A stretch of DNA of 64,000 nucleotides from CAYYJR01 sp964472305. Lineage in GTDB: Bacteria; Armatimonadota; Hebobacteria; CAIYQO01. Made by a program: the position numbers and the translations under genes. Location: positions 1-64,000 of the forward strand of contig CAYYJR010000017.1 in the NCBI GenBank assembly GCA_964472305.1, in the 5' to 3' direction. Under the pieces are notes generated by a model. It saw only the letters and a program-made list of their open reading frames with translations. It did no database searches and was not told the origin of the DNA. Positions 8,642 to 17,120 of this stretch are shown one piece after another; the first letter of the stretch is position 1; each line of letters starts with the position of its first letter.

Positions 8642-9640
8642 ATGATGCGAAATGTGATCCGTGAGGCCGTAGCCCTGTTATGCGCGTACGCTGCCATCGG
8701 CAGTATGGCTGTCGGTACGCCCGTTGATGCGCCGTGGGAAGCGTTGGCACAGGATAATGCCTGTCCGTGCAGTCTAGAAGCGGTAGCTCCGCACCTGGTG
8801 ACTGTCGAGAGCACCTACCTGGGACTGAGCCAGGGGCCATTACGTCTGGCGTGCCTGGCCTCCCTCCCGCAAGGCATGCTGCTACGAGCTGGTAAAGTGA
8901 CCATTTCCGACAAACAACTGGCGGCTGAGATCGCCAAGGCCACACCTGACATGCAATCCGTGCTGACGAAAAACAGCTTCTTCATGGCGGAACAGATGGC
9001 GACTCGGCAGTTACTGACCGCGGAAGCGCGCGCCTGGGCAACGGAGACAAAACGCGACACAAACAAAGATACTGATGCCACGTTAAATCAAGCCTACCTC
9101 ACAAGTATCGTGAAGAACATCACCGTGTCCGACGATGAAGTAAAAGCGTTTTACGAGGCCAATAAAAATATGCTGGGTGGAGCGAGTTATGACTCCGTGG
9201 CTAAGGAATTGAAGGCGTATGTGCTGGAACAAAAACAGCAGGAAGCCATGGATGCCCATATCAATACTGTGAGTGCCCGTACCCCGGTGGAAGTGGATCG
9301 TGACTGGCTGAAAGCGCAAGCGACGACGATGCTCGATAATCCCGTTGATAAAGTACGTCGTTCGGGCAAACCCTCCATGATTGATTTCGGACGTGGTGGC
9401 TGCCGCCCTTGCGATATGATGACCCCCATTCTGGAGGAACTGAAGAAAACGTATAGCAAGCAATGCAACGTTCTCTTTTGCCATGTCAGCGACAATCCGT
9501 TGTTTGCGGCACGGTATAACATCCAATCGATCCCCGTTCAGGTGTTCTTCGACAAGGACGGTAACGAAGTATTTCGTCATGTCGGATTCTTCCACAAGGA
9601 GCAGATACTGGCGAAGCTGGCAGAGCTTGGGGTGAAATAA
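8642..9640 (+). CDS. Exported two-part protein: SurA/foldase-like N-terminus plus thioredoxin domain
   Basis: This 332-aa protein has an N-terminal signal-like segment (REAVALLCAYAAIGSMAVG) after GGGAGAAA. A Cys-rich stretch follows (NACPCSLEAVAPH). A helical region, with AGKVTISDKQLAAEIAK near residue 80 and ITVSDDEVKAFYEANK later, resembles the chaperone part of SurA/PrsA foldases. The C-terminal thioredoxin domain has GGCRPCDMMTPI with Cys254 and Cys257 and cis-proline SIPVQVFF. Fusing a substrate-binding helical region to a CxxC domain suggests a periplasmic thiol reductase or isomerase that holds its client. It stands between the anchored thioredoxin and the CcdA/DsbD-like gene, with 3 bp to the latter. 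Confidence 0.8.
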   Translation: MMRNVIREAVALLCAYAAIGSMAVGTPVDAPWEALAQDNACPCSLEAVAPHLVTVESTYLGLSQGPLRLACLASLPQGMLLRAGKVTISDKQLAAEIAKATPDMQSVLTKNSFFMAEQMATRQLLTAEARAWATETKRDTNKDTDATLNQAYLTSIVKNITVSDDEVKAFYEANKNMLGGASYDSVAKELKAYVLEQKQQEAMDAHINTVSARTPVEVDRDWLKAQATTMLDNPVDKVRRSGKPSMIDFGRGGCRPCDMMTPILEELKKTYSKQCNVLFCHVSDNPLFAARYNIQSIPVQVFFDKDGNEVFRHVGFFHKEQILAKLAELGVK

Positions 9641-9643
9641 AGT

Positions 9644-10342
9644 ATGGATCACCTCTTCCAGTGTATTACCCATGCCGCGCAGGGAGCGCCGGTCATTGCG
9701 TTGGTGGTCGCGTTTGTCTGGGGTATCCTGAGCGTAATATTGAGCCCTTGTCACCTGGCCAGCATTCCGTTAATCATCGGGTATATTGCCGGACAGAAGG
9801 AGATGACGCCTCGCCGTGCGTTCTGGATGTCATCAAGTTTCGCGCTAGGTATCCTGGTGACTATCGGACTCCTCGGCGTGGTGACGGTCGCCTTGGGACG
9901 CTTGGTGGGAGATATCGGGGATATCGCCTACTACATCGTGGCTGGTGTCTTTTTCCTGGTCGGTCTGCACTTTGTCGGCGTCATCCCGCTGCCGGTATCC
10001 GGACCAGGACAGATCACCATGCAACGTAAAGGATTCCTGGCAGCATTTTTCCTGGGATTGATTTTCGGAATCGCTCTCGGTCCCTGTACCTTTGGGTATC
10101 TGGCGGTGATTGTCGGAGGCACGCTCCTTGCGGGGAACAGTGCCTCTCTGCAGGATATCGGCTTGTTAGCCTCATATGGTCTTGGCCATAGTGCGATTAT
10201 CGCGATGGCTGGCAGTTCCGTTGAGATGGTGCAGCGCTATCTGCATTGGCACGAATCCACGAAAGGTATACGCATTGTCAAGCAGGTCTGCGGTGCCCTC
10301 GTTCTCGTTGGGGGAGTCTATCTGATCTATATGGCGCGTTGA
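9644..10342 (+). CDS. CcdA/DsbD-type transmembrane thiol electron carrier
   Basis: This 232-aa protein has six predicted hydrophobic helices and the paired conserved cysteines of the DsbD transmembrane family: Cys36 in ILSPCHLASIP and Cys148 in ALGPCTFGYLAV. Family knowledge: the two cysteines shuttle electrons from cytosolic thioredoxin across the membrane to periplasmic thioredoxin-fold proteins. The two exported CxxC proteins encoded immediately upstream are the obvious acceptors, and the small thioredoxin at 7020 may be the donor. It is the last gene of the operon; no strong terminator was seen in the next 170 bp. Confidence 0.88.
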   Translation: MDHLFQCITHAAQGAPVIALVVAFVWGILSVILSPCHLASIPLIIGYIAGQKEMTPRRAFWMSSSFALGILVTIGLLGVVTVALGRLVGDIGDIAYYIVAGVFFLVGLHFVGVIPLPVSGPGQITMQRKGFLAAFFLGLIFGIALGPCTFGYLAVIVGGTLLAGNSASLQDIGLLASYGLGHSAIIAMAGSSVEMVQRYLHWHESTKGIRIVKQVCGALVLVGGVYLIYMAR

Positions 10343-10519
10343 CCGGCGAGAACAGTGTCCCGCGGACGGCGGAAATTGGAAACCGAGTCGCAGGGACGCC
10401 CGCTGGCGATCACAGCGCGGAGTATGGCAGTTCCTCGCCTTCTTCCCTGCCACCCATCCGCTCCAATCCGCTGGGTGAAATGATGCGGCACGGTAATGGC
10501 GCGTACGATACGTAACATT

Positions 10520-10630
10520 CGGCTAAGGCAATTCTGCAAAATGTAATTCCGTTCTCCGGGTTCCTGATGGCCCCGTCGTTGGCGGGATGTGATGTGCAAC
10601 ACGTGGAAGTCCATTGCCGTGTGTTGCACT
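10520..10630 (-). repeat. Dispersed palindromic intergenic repeat, copy 1
   Basis: Read on the minus strand, the element opens with an imperfect palindrome, TGCAACAC...GTGTTGCA, around the loop ATGGAC, followed by a conserved tail including CCCGCCAACGACGGGG. It matches the copies at 33781 and 56987 over about 105 bp, with substitutions and small gaps. It lies between convergent transcription units (the end of the CcdA-like gene and the 3' end of the ribokinase). The rest of this 334-bp gap holds no gene that I can see. It is probably a REP- or MITE-like element. Confidence 0.8.
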
Positions 10631-10676
10631 GGGCGATCAGTTCAGCCGCGCCGCGAGCACCACGCAGCAACGCGAG

Positions 10677-11600
10677 TTACTCTTCCGCCCCGAGCAGCAA
10701 CTCCTCGATTTCCGCGCGGGTGGGCATGCTGTCCTGCGCGCCGGGGCGGGTGGTGCTGAGGCCGGCGGCGGCAATGGCAAAGCGGGCGGCGTCGGGGAGC
10801 GAGTGCCCTTCCGCCAACGCCACCGCCAGCGCGGCGGAGAAGCAGTCGCCGGCTCCCACCGTATCCACTGCGCGCACCCCGGCGGCGGGCAGCGTAATGT
10901 CACCGTCGGGGGTGAAGATCGTCGCGCCGCGGCGTCCCTGGGTGACCACGACGATGCGTGGTCCGCGCGCCAGCACCTGCGCCGCGGCGTCCCCCAGCGT
11001 TTTGGTGTCCGGCGCCAGCGCGCGCAACTCGCCTTCGTTGGGAGTGAGGATATCCACCCGGCGCAACAGCGCGCCGGGCAACCCGCCGGCAGGCATGGGG
11101 GCGGGATTCAGCAGCACGGTGGCGCCCGCCTCCGCCGCATACGCCGCCGCGCGCTCCACGGTAGCCAGCGGAATCTCCAATTGCAGCACGACCATCGCCG
11201 CGCCGTGAAATGCCGCGCGCGCCCCGGCCAGGTCGTCTGGCGTCAGCGTGCCGTTCGCTCCCGGCGCCACCGCGATCAGGTTCTCGCCGCGCGCATCCAC
11301 CATGATCAGCGCCACCCCGGAAGGCACGCCGGTGCGGACGAACAGGTGGCGGGTGTCGATGCCGGCACGGTGGAAATGCTCCCGGCTCTGTAGCCCGAAG
11401 GCATCGTCGCCGACGGCGGTAATGAAAGCCACGTCACCCCCCGCGCGTGCGGCGGCCACCGCCTGGTTGGCGCCCTTGCCGCCCGGCGTCAGGTGAAACT
11501 CGCCCCCCAGCACCGTCTGCCCCGGCGCCGGCAGCGTCGGCGCCGCCACTACCATATCGGTATTCGTCGAGCCGATCACCAGTATCCGCGGTCGAGTCAT
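10677..11600 (-). CDS. rbsK: Ribokinase (PfkB family)
   Basis: This 307-aa protein carries both PfkB signatures: GGKGANQAVAAARAGG near residue 40 and AGDCFSAALAVALAEG near residue 250, with the catalytic Asp in the AGD segment. The N-terminal IGSTNTDMV is typical of ribokinase. It phosphorylates ribose, or a related sugar or nucleoside, with ATP in the cytosol. GGAGG precedes the ATG at 11600. It is transcribed leftward after the URO-D-like and nitrilase-family genes, and with the hydantoinase nearby it may act on a sugar released from a nucleoside or amide-linked compound; that link is inference. Substrates other than ribose are possible in this family. Confidence 0.85.
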   Translation of the reverse strand: MTRPRILVIGSTNTDMVVAAPTLPAPGQTVLGGEFHLTPGGKGANQAVAAARAGGDVAFITAVGDDAFGLQSREHFHRAGIDTRHLFVRTGVPSGVALIMVDARGENLIAVAPGANGTLTPDDLAGARAAFHGAAMVVLQLEIPLATVERAAAYAAEAGATVLLNPAPMPAGGLPGALLRRVDILTPNEGELRALAPDTKTLGDAAAQVLARGPRIVVVTQGRRGATIFTPDGDITLPAAGVRAVDTVGAGDCFSAALAVALAEGHSLPDAARFAIAAAGLSTTRPGAQDSMPTRAEIEELLLGAEE

Positions 11601-11667
11601 GCGTTACCTCCGCCACACGATCAATTCGGCACGAGAAAGTTTAAGGATACTTGATCTTATCTCAATT

Positions 11668-12723
11668 TTAAAGTTTTCCGTAGTGCCATGCCTCATCATA
11701 CATGGCGATGATGTTCTCCACCGGGCTGACAGCCTGCAGGTTGTGACAAGGGGCAAGGATGTAGCCGGTGCCGTCACTGGCCAGGTTGTCGATATTGTGG
11801 CGCACCTCCGCGCGCACCTCGTCCGGGGTGCCGAAGGGGAGGATGCGCTGGTTGTCGATGCCACCGTGGAAGCAAATTTTATCGCCGAAGTCGCGCTTCA
11901 GCCCGGCCAGTTCCATGCCGGGGCAGGTCCATTGCACCGGGTTGAGGATGTCGATGCCCAGCGCGACCAGGTCGGGCAGGAAGGGGCGGATGGCGCCGTC
12001 ATCGTGGTGAAATACCTTGATGCCGAAACCGTGGCACAGGTCGATGAAGCGCTGCATGTGCGGCCGGTAGAACTCGCGGAACGTTTCCAACCCGATCATC
12101 GGCCCGGTCTGGCTGCCGTAGTCGTCGGTGACTTGCGCGATGTCGATCAATCCGTCGCAGCTTTCGAAGAGGCGCAAGTGATGTTCGTAGAAATAGTCGC
12201 ACAGCCGGTTGAGCAGGTGGTGCGTGAAGTCGGGATCATCGAGCGGATCGACCAGCGACTGTTCCAATCCGCGCAGCAGATTGTGATAGTAGAATGGTGC
12301 CATGTAGCCGCATTGCACCACCTGCCGGTCGTGCACGGCCCGCGCGGCGTCGCGCATCTGCGAATAATCGAACCAATCCGCCCGTGGCCACGGGAAACGC
12401 TCCAAATCGTCGATGGTGCGCGCGCTCGCTAACGGGCAGTGCACTTGCTCGTAATAGACACCGGTGGCATATTCCGTGCGCCGCTGGCGAATGCCCAACA
12501 TGTCGATCGTCTCGTCCTGCGCCGTCGCGGGCGGCGGTGGGCCGATGTAGCGTGGACCGACATACGCCATGCCGTCGATGCGCAACAAGGCATAAGGATC
12601 GGCGTCAGCGCCAAAATAGTCGCGCAGCTTTGCCATCACCTCATCCGTCGCCCAGATGTCGGTGGGAATGCGGTCGAGTGTTTCATGATTGATGGCAGCC
12701 AGCATTCGCTCGCGAGCGTTCAT
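11668..12723 (-). CDS. Uroporphyrinogen-decarboxylase-family protein (probable methyltransferase type)
   Basis: This 351-aa protein starts at ATG 12723 after AAAGAGG; the frame also contains a GTG one codon earlier. It has the URO-D barrel: RERMLAAINHETLDRIPTD at the start, DDYGSQTGPMIG in the middle, FGIKVFHHDDGAI, and CFHGGIDNQRILPFGTP near the end. True HemE proteins have a different arginine-rich N-terminus, so haem synthesis is unlikely. Many relatives are corrinoid- or zinc-dependent methyltransferases or have unknown roles in sugar-catabolic clusters. It is followed 67 bp later by ribokinase on the same strand, and a second, distant URO-D-family gene lies at 13741 on the other strand. 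Confidence 0.8.
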   Translation of the reverse strand: MNARERMLAAINHETLDRIPTDIWATDEVMAKLRDYFGADADPYALLRIDGMAYVGPRYIGPPPPATAQDETIDMLGIRQRRTEYATGVYYEQVHCPLASARTIDDLERFPWPRADWFDYSQMRDAARAVHDRQVVQCGYMAPFYYHNLLRGLEQSLVDPLDDPDFTHHLLNRLCDYFYEHHLRLFESCDGLIDIAQVTDDYGSQTGPMIGLETFREFYRPHMQRFIDLCHGFGIKVFHHDDGAIRPFLPDLVALGIDILNPVQWTCPGMELAGLKRDFGDKICFHGGIDNQRILPFGTPDEVRAEVRHNIDNLASDGTGYILAPCHNLQAVSPVENIIAMYDEAWHYGKL

Positions 12724-12741
12724 CACAACCTCTTTTCATCT

Positions 12742-13566
12742 TCAAAATGTCAACACCGCGTGAATCATCTGTTCCTGCAGGTGCTCGACGATATTGGTGC
12801 CGGGAATCTGCGCGCGCATGACGCGGTGGTTGTCGACAATCATGCAGTGGCCCATATGGGTGACCGTGTTGCCGTCGAAGCCCATCGCGTTGGCGGCGGT
12901 GAAGCCGGTAGACGGGCACAACTCCTCGCTCAAGACGGCTTCCGGCAGGTAGACATGCTTGCGGTATTCCTCATAGACGGCACGGCCTTCCGGCGTATTC
13001 AGCGCGGTTTCCGGCAGGTAGGGGATCGGCTTGCCATGCAGCGTGCCGCCGCCGGCGGTGGGCTGAAATCGGTACTCGATGCCCTGTGCCCGCAGCACGT
13101 CGTCGATGTGCGGAATGCCGGTGTCGGCGCAGATCACCACCGCGCACCGCACGCCGTGAAAGTCGAATGGCGTGCGCTCGTACGGGCCGGAGGTCAGGCC
13201 GCCGGCTTCCTCACCGGGGGTGAGCATGTGCTTGCGCTGCACGCCCAGCGCACCGTCGGGCCAGGCCACCACCTGGCTGTTATACACCTGCGCGCCGTCG
13301 CGCTCCAGGAAGCCGGCGAGGATAATCATGTTCCATTCACAGGCCCAGCGCGAAATTTGCCCGGTCAATGGCCCGCCCAGCGGCTCCGCCAGTGCGATGT
13401 TCGCCGGCGACAGGTCGTACGCGTGGACGCAGGTTTCCGCAAAGAGGATCACCTCCACTCCCACCGCGGCGGCGGAGCGCACCTGGCGCAGTATCTTCCG
13501 CAGGTTCTGCTCCGGCTCTCCGGCGCGCGCATTAATCTGCGCGGCGGCGACATGAAGTTGGCGCAC
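12742..13566 (-). CDS. Carbon-nitrogen hydrolase (nitrilase superfamily amidase)
   Basis: This 274-aa protein starts at GTG 13566 after AAAGGAA; the longer upstream frame is not supported. The nitrilase triad is complete: Glu44 in ILFAETCVHAY, Lys112 in QRKHMLTPGEE, and Cys146 in VVICADTGIP. The fold hydrolyses amides, nitriles or N-carbamoyl groups in the cytosol. The neighbour at 17121 is a hydantoinase/oxoprolinase; in known pathways an N-carbamoyl amidohydrolase follows hydantoin opening, so the two may act in sequence (inference). It is divergent from the second URO-D-like gene and 18 bp from the first. Confidence 0.85.
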   Translation of the reverse strand: MRQLHVAAAQINARAGEPEQNLRKILRQVRSAAAVGVEVILFAETCVHAYDLSPANIALAEPLGGPLTGQISRWACEWNMIILAGFLERDGAQVYNSQVVAWPDGALGVQRKHMLTPGEEAGGLTSGPYERTPFDFHGVRCAVVICADTGIPHIDDVLRAQGIEYRFQPTAGGGTLHGKPIPYLPETALNTPEGRAVYEEYRKHVYLPEAVLSEELCPSTGFTAANAMGFDGNTVTHMGHCMIVDNHRVMRAQIPGTNIVEHLQEQMIHAVLTF

Positions 13567-13740
13567 GGCGGTTCCTTTCCCGGCAAATTCCGCGGTTATT
13601 ATGCGGACTGCCCGAAGGGGTGTCAAGCGAAATATGGGCGAGCATGGTTGGTCCGGTTGCGCAGGCGAACGATGCGGCACGGCATTGCCAACCGCCGGCC
13701 TTTACGCGACGCTGTGGGTATCCCTGCGCGAGAGGGTGTG

Positions 13741-14877
13741 ATGACGAACAAGGCGCACGTGCGTGCGGCGCTCGCGGGACAACCGGTGGATCGGTGTCCG
13801 GTCACCGTGTTGTATAATTACCTCTATCACCTTGACCACTTTGCCGAGTTGACCGGACTGGCGCCGTGGGAGCTGCACCGCTGGCTGTATGCTGAGCCGG
13901 TGGAGCACGTGGCGCTGTTCCGCACGCTCCTCGATCAGGCGCCATTTGAGATCGTGCAGCCGCACAGCGCACCGAGCCGCGAGCGGCGAGAGCATGTCGC
14001 GGTCGTCCTCCGCGATGGCGTACCGTGCCTCCACGATACCCGGACCGGCGATGATACCCCCATTGCCGTCAGCGCGAGCGGGCATGCCGTAGACTACGCG
14101 GCCAACGAGACGCAGCACGTCTTCGACCGTCACGATATCGACGCGAAAGTGACAGTCTGGCCGACGGAGGCGCAACGGGCAGCCGGCATCCACGACAATC
14201 TCGACGCCGCCGTTGCCGCGCTCGGCGAGGATCATTTCATCCTCTCCGGCGGCGTGGTAGGCCCTATCTACTCCTGCGGCGCTTATGTCGGACAGTCGAA
14301 TCTGTTTGCGATGCTCATCGAACAACCGGCGCTGATCGACTACCTCTGCCATAAAATTCACGAACAGCATATTGAGACGATTCGCGCGCTGGCGGCTTCC
14401 GGCGGGGATGCCATTTACATCGATGATGCCACCGCCACCAGCGACATGATCTCCGTCGCCCATTACGAGCGTTTCAGTTTGCCGTATCTGCGTGCGATGG
14501 TCGAGGAGATTCACCGGCTGGGTCATCAGGCTATCGTCATCTACTTCGGCGGAGTGATGGACCGGCTCGAACAGATCGCCGCCACCGGCGCCGACGCGCT
14601 GGCGATGGAAGCCAGCATGAAAGGGTTCGTCAACGACCTCGGCGTCGCCGCCGACCGCATCGGCGACCGCATGACGCTGTTTGGCAATATTGACCCCATC
14701 GCCGTGCTGCAGGACGGCACCGACGTGGAGCTGTCCGCCGAGATCACCTGCCAGGCTGCCGCCGGTCGCCGCGCCCGCGGCTTCCTCACCTGTACCGGCA
14801 GCCCCATCACTCCCTTCACTCCGCTCGCGCGCGTACAGCGGTTTCTTGCGCTGGGGAGAGCAGTGGAGAACGGATAA
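13741..14877 (+). CDS. Uroporphyrinogen-decarboxylase-family protein, second copy
   Basis: This 378-aa protein begins at ATG 13741 after GAGAGGGTGTG; the open frame runs far upstream but without a credible start. It has the URO-D pattern: KAHVRAALAGQPVDRCPV at the N-terminus, ILSGGVVGPIYSCGAYVG in the middle, IYIDDATATSDMIS, then LGHQAIVIYFGGVMDRL and GNIDPIAVLQDGT near the end. It is distinct from the copy at 11668. Relatives are cobalamin- or metal-dependent methyltransferases and proteins of unknown role; it is unlikely to be HemE. It faces the nitrilase gene across a 174-bp divergent promoter region and precedes the GHL6-like gene by 170 bp. Confidence 0.8.
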   Translation: MTNKAHVRAALAGQPVDRCPVTVLYNYLYHLDHFAELTGLAPWELHRWLYAEPVEHVALFRTLLDQAPFEIVQPHSAPSRERREHVAVVLRDGVPCLHDTRTGDDTPIAVSASGHAVDYAANETQHVFDRHDIDAKVTVWPTEAQRAAGIHDNLDAAVAALGEDHFILSGGVVGPIYSCGAYVGQSNLFAMLIEQPALIDYLCHKIHEQHIETIRALAASGGDAIYIDDATATSDMISVAHYERFSLPYLRAMVEEIHRLGHQAIVIYFGGVMDRLEQIAATGADALAMEASMKGFVNDLGVAADRIGDRMTLFGNIDPIAVLQDGTDVELSAEITCQAAAGRRARGFLTCTGSPITPFTPLARVQRFLALGRAVENG

Positions 14878-15047
14878 CGGAAGCGTGGGTCACTGATCTC
14901 CGTATCCCTTCCGGAAGGTCGCCGAAAAGAACGCGCTGCACACCAAATTTCCCCCGGCGTCCTGTGCGATTATCTGCAGGAGAAGCGCAAACGCGAGAGA
15001 AAGAAGCAGGGGACCAGATTAGAATTCTACGGAAACGGAGCAGCAGC

Positions 15048-17054
15048 ATGCGTAAAAATCCCACCGCCTGGAACGCCAACGAGCCGGGGCGTAACTGGCA
15101 CCTGGATGTCTATTTCGGATTGCATTACGACTTGCACGCCGGGGCGAAGGATACCGTGCTGGGCGCGGCGTTGACGCCCGAGCACCTGCGCGCGGAACTG
15201 GAGAAAGTGCGTCCTGACTGGGTGCAGTGCGACTGCAAAGGCCATCAAGGCTATACAAGCTGGCCGACCGAGGTGGGCAGCACCTCGCCCGGAGTCGTGC
15301 GCGACGCCCTGCGCATTCACCGCGACGTGACGCGCGAGATGGGCTTGCCGCTGGTGATGCACTACTCCGGCGTGTGGGATAACCGCGCGATTGAGTTGCA
15401 CCCTGAGTGGGCGTGCATCGGCCCGTCGGGCGAAGTGGCAGGCAAGGAAGGCTTCGTCACCGGCGCCACCTGCAACCTGAGTCCCTACACCGATGAGCTG
15501 ATGATCCCGCAACTGCTGGAACTGATCGATAAATACGACATCGATGGCCTCTGGGTTGACGGTGAGAACTGGGCGACCCGCGCCTGCTACTGCGCGCGCT
15601 GCACGTCGGCCTTCACCACCGAGACCGGCATCAGCGAGATTCCGAAAAACCCGCGGGAACCGCACTGGGCGGAATGGGCGGCGTTCCATCGCCGCGTCTT
15701 TACCGCCCACGTGCGTAAATACACCGATGCCGTGCATGCACGCAAACCATCGTGCCTGGTGTGCAGCAACTGGATGTATACCGTGGGGCACCCGGAAGAG
15801 ATCGACGCACCCGTCGATTACCTGAGCGGCGACTTTTCGTGGGTGTGGAGCACCGGCGACGCCGTGCTGGAAGGCCGTTTCATGGACGGGCGGGGATTGA
15901 GCTGGAACCTGATGGCGTGGGGCTTCACCACCGCCGAACCGGGCATGGGTGGGTGGACGTTCAAGCCGGTGGCGCAACTATGCCAGGAAGCGGCATGCGT
16001 AATCTCACTGGGCGGCGCCTTCCAGATCTACAACAATCCGCAGCGCAACGGTCACCTGACCGGCTGGCACCAGGACATCATGGCGGAGACGGCGCGTTTC
16101 GCGCGTGCCCGCCAGCCATGGTGCCAGGGAACCGAATCGGTGCCGCAGGCGGCGGTGCTGCACGCGGCGTCGCATTATTACCCCGCCAACGGCGAGGTGC
16201 TGATGGCGAAGTGGACCAGCGCCCACCAGCCGGTGGTGGGGGCGCTGCACGCGCTGCTGGAGAACCACTGCGCGGTGGATATCCTCGGCGAAGGGGCGCT
16301 GCTGGAGTGCATGCGCGAGTATGCGCTGGTGGTGATCCCCGAACAGACGCATCTCTCCACGGCGTTGAAGACGGCGTTGGCCGACTATGCCCGTGCCGGC
16401 GGACGCGTGCTGCTCTCCGGCGCCAACGTGGCCGCCGATTTCACCGAGCTGGCGGGCGTGGCCGCGGCAGGCGACACGAAGGACGGCCATTTCTACCTGC
16501 CGGTGGGACGCGAATCCACCATCGTGAACGGCCCGCGCCAGCCGGTAGCCCTCGCCGGGGCAGAGGCGCTGCTGCGCGTGCTGAACCAGCAGGAGCCGGG
16601 TTTGAACGACACCGACGAGATCGCGGCCACGCTGCATGCCGTAGGCGCGGGCCGCGTGCTGGCGGTGCACAACCAGTTCTTCACCCATTTCGCCGGCACC
16701 CACTACCTGCGTACCCGCGCGCTGGTAGGCGAGTTCCTGCGCGCGCTGCAGCCCGACTTCATGATCGAACTGGATGCTCCCGCCCGCCTGCACCTGGTGC
16801 TGCGCAGCCAGGGTGACTGCCTCATCGCCCACCTGCTGAACATGGGCGCCGCCCACCCGCTCTCACCGCAGCAGGTGATGGTGGATGAGGTGCCGCCCGT
16901 CGGTCCCGTCACCCTGCGCGTCAAACTGCCCAAACGCCCCACCCGCGTCTACCTCGCCCCCGGCATGGAAGGCCTGAGCTGGGACTGGCGCGACGGCCTG
17001 CTCACCGTGCAGGTGCAGTCGGTGGGCATTCTGGACAGCGTGGTGATCGAGTAA
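15048..17054 (+). CDS. GHL6-like glycoside hydrolase with beta-galactosidase-type trimerisation domain
   Basis: This 668-aa protein starts at ATG 15048 after GGAAACGGAG. Residues 1-330 look like a TIM barrel of the hypothetical glycosyl hydrolase 6 type: WHLDVYFGLHYDLHAG at the start, LPLVMHYSGVWDNRA, and YDIDGLWVDGENWATRACY with acidic residues and the CxxC that this group shows. Residues 400-490 resemble the GATase-like trimerisation domain of GH42 beta-galactosidases (ECMREYALVVIPEQTHLS, then YARAGGRVLLSG). There is no signal peptide, so it is probably cytosolic and acts on imported oligosaccharides. The exact linkage is unknown. It is followed after 66 bp by the convergent hydantoinase gene. 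Confidence 0.75.
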   Translation: MRKNPTAWNANEPGRNWHLDVYFGLHYDLHAGAKDTVLGAALTPEHLRAELEKVRPDWVQCDCKGHQGYTSWPTEVGSTSPGVVRDALRIHRDVTREMGLPLVMHYSGVWDNRAIELHPEWACIGPSGEVAGKEGFVTGATCNLSPYTDELMIPQLLELIDKYDIDGLWVDGENWATRACYCARCTSAFTTETGISEIPKNPREPHWAEWAAFHRRVFTAHVRKYTDAVHARKPSCLVCSNWMYTVGHPEEIDAPVDYLSGDFSWVWSTGDAVLEGRFMDGRGLSWNLMAWGFTTAEPGMGGWTFKPVAQLCQEAACVISLGGAFQIYNNPQRNGHLTGWHQDIMAETARFARARQPWCQGTESVPQAAVLHAASHYYPANGEVLMAKWTSAHQPVVGALHALLENHCAVDILGEGALLECMREYALVVIPEQTHLSTALKTALADYARAGGRVLLSGANVAADFTELAGVAAAGDTKDGHFYLPVGRESTIVNGPRQPVALAGAEALLRVLNQQEPGLNDTDEIAATLHAVGAGRVLAVHNQFFTHFAGTHYLRTRALVGEFLRALQPDFMIELDAPARLHLVLRSQGDCLIAHLLNMGAAHPLSPQQVMVDEVPPVGPVTLRVKLPKRPTRVYLAPGMEGLSWDWRDGLLTVQVQSVGILDSVVIE

Positions 17055-17120
17055 GAGGGTATCGTCGTGTCCTGCTATGGAGTGATCGTCTCCCCAGGCA
17101 AGGCGCTGCCCGACCCCTCC

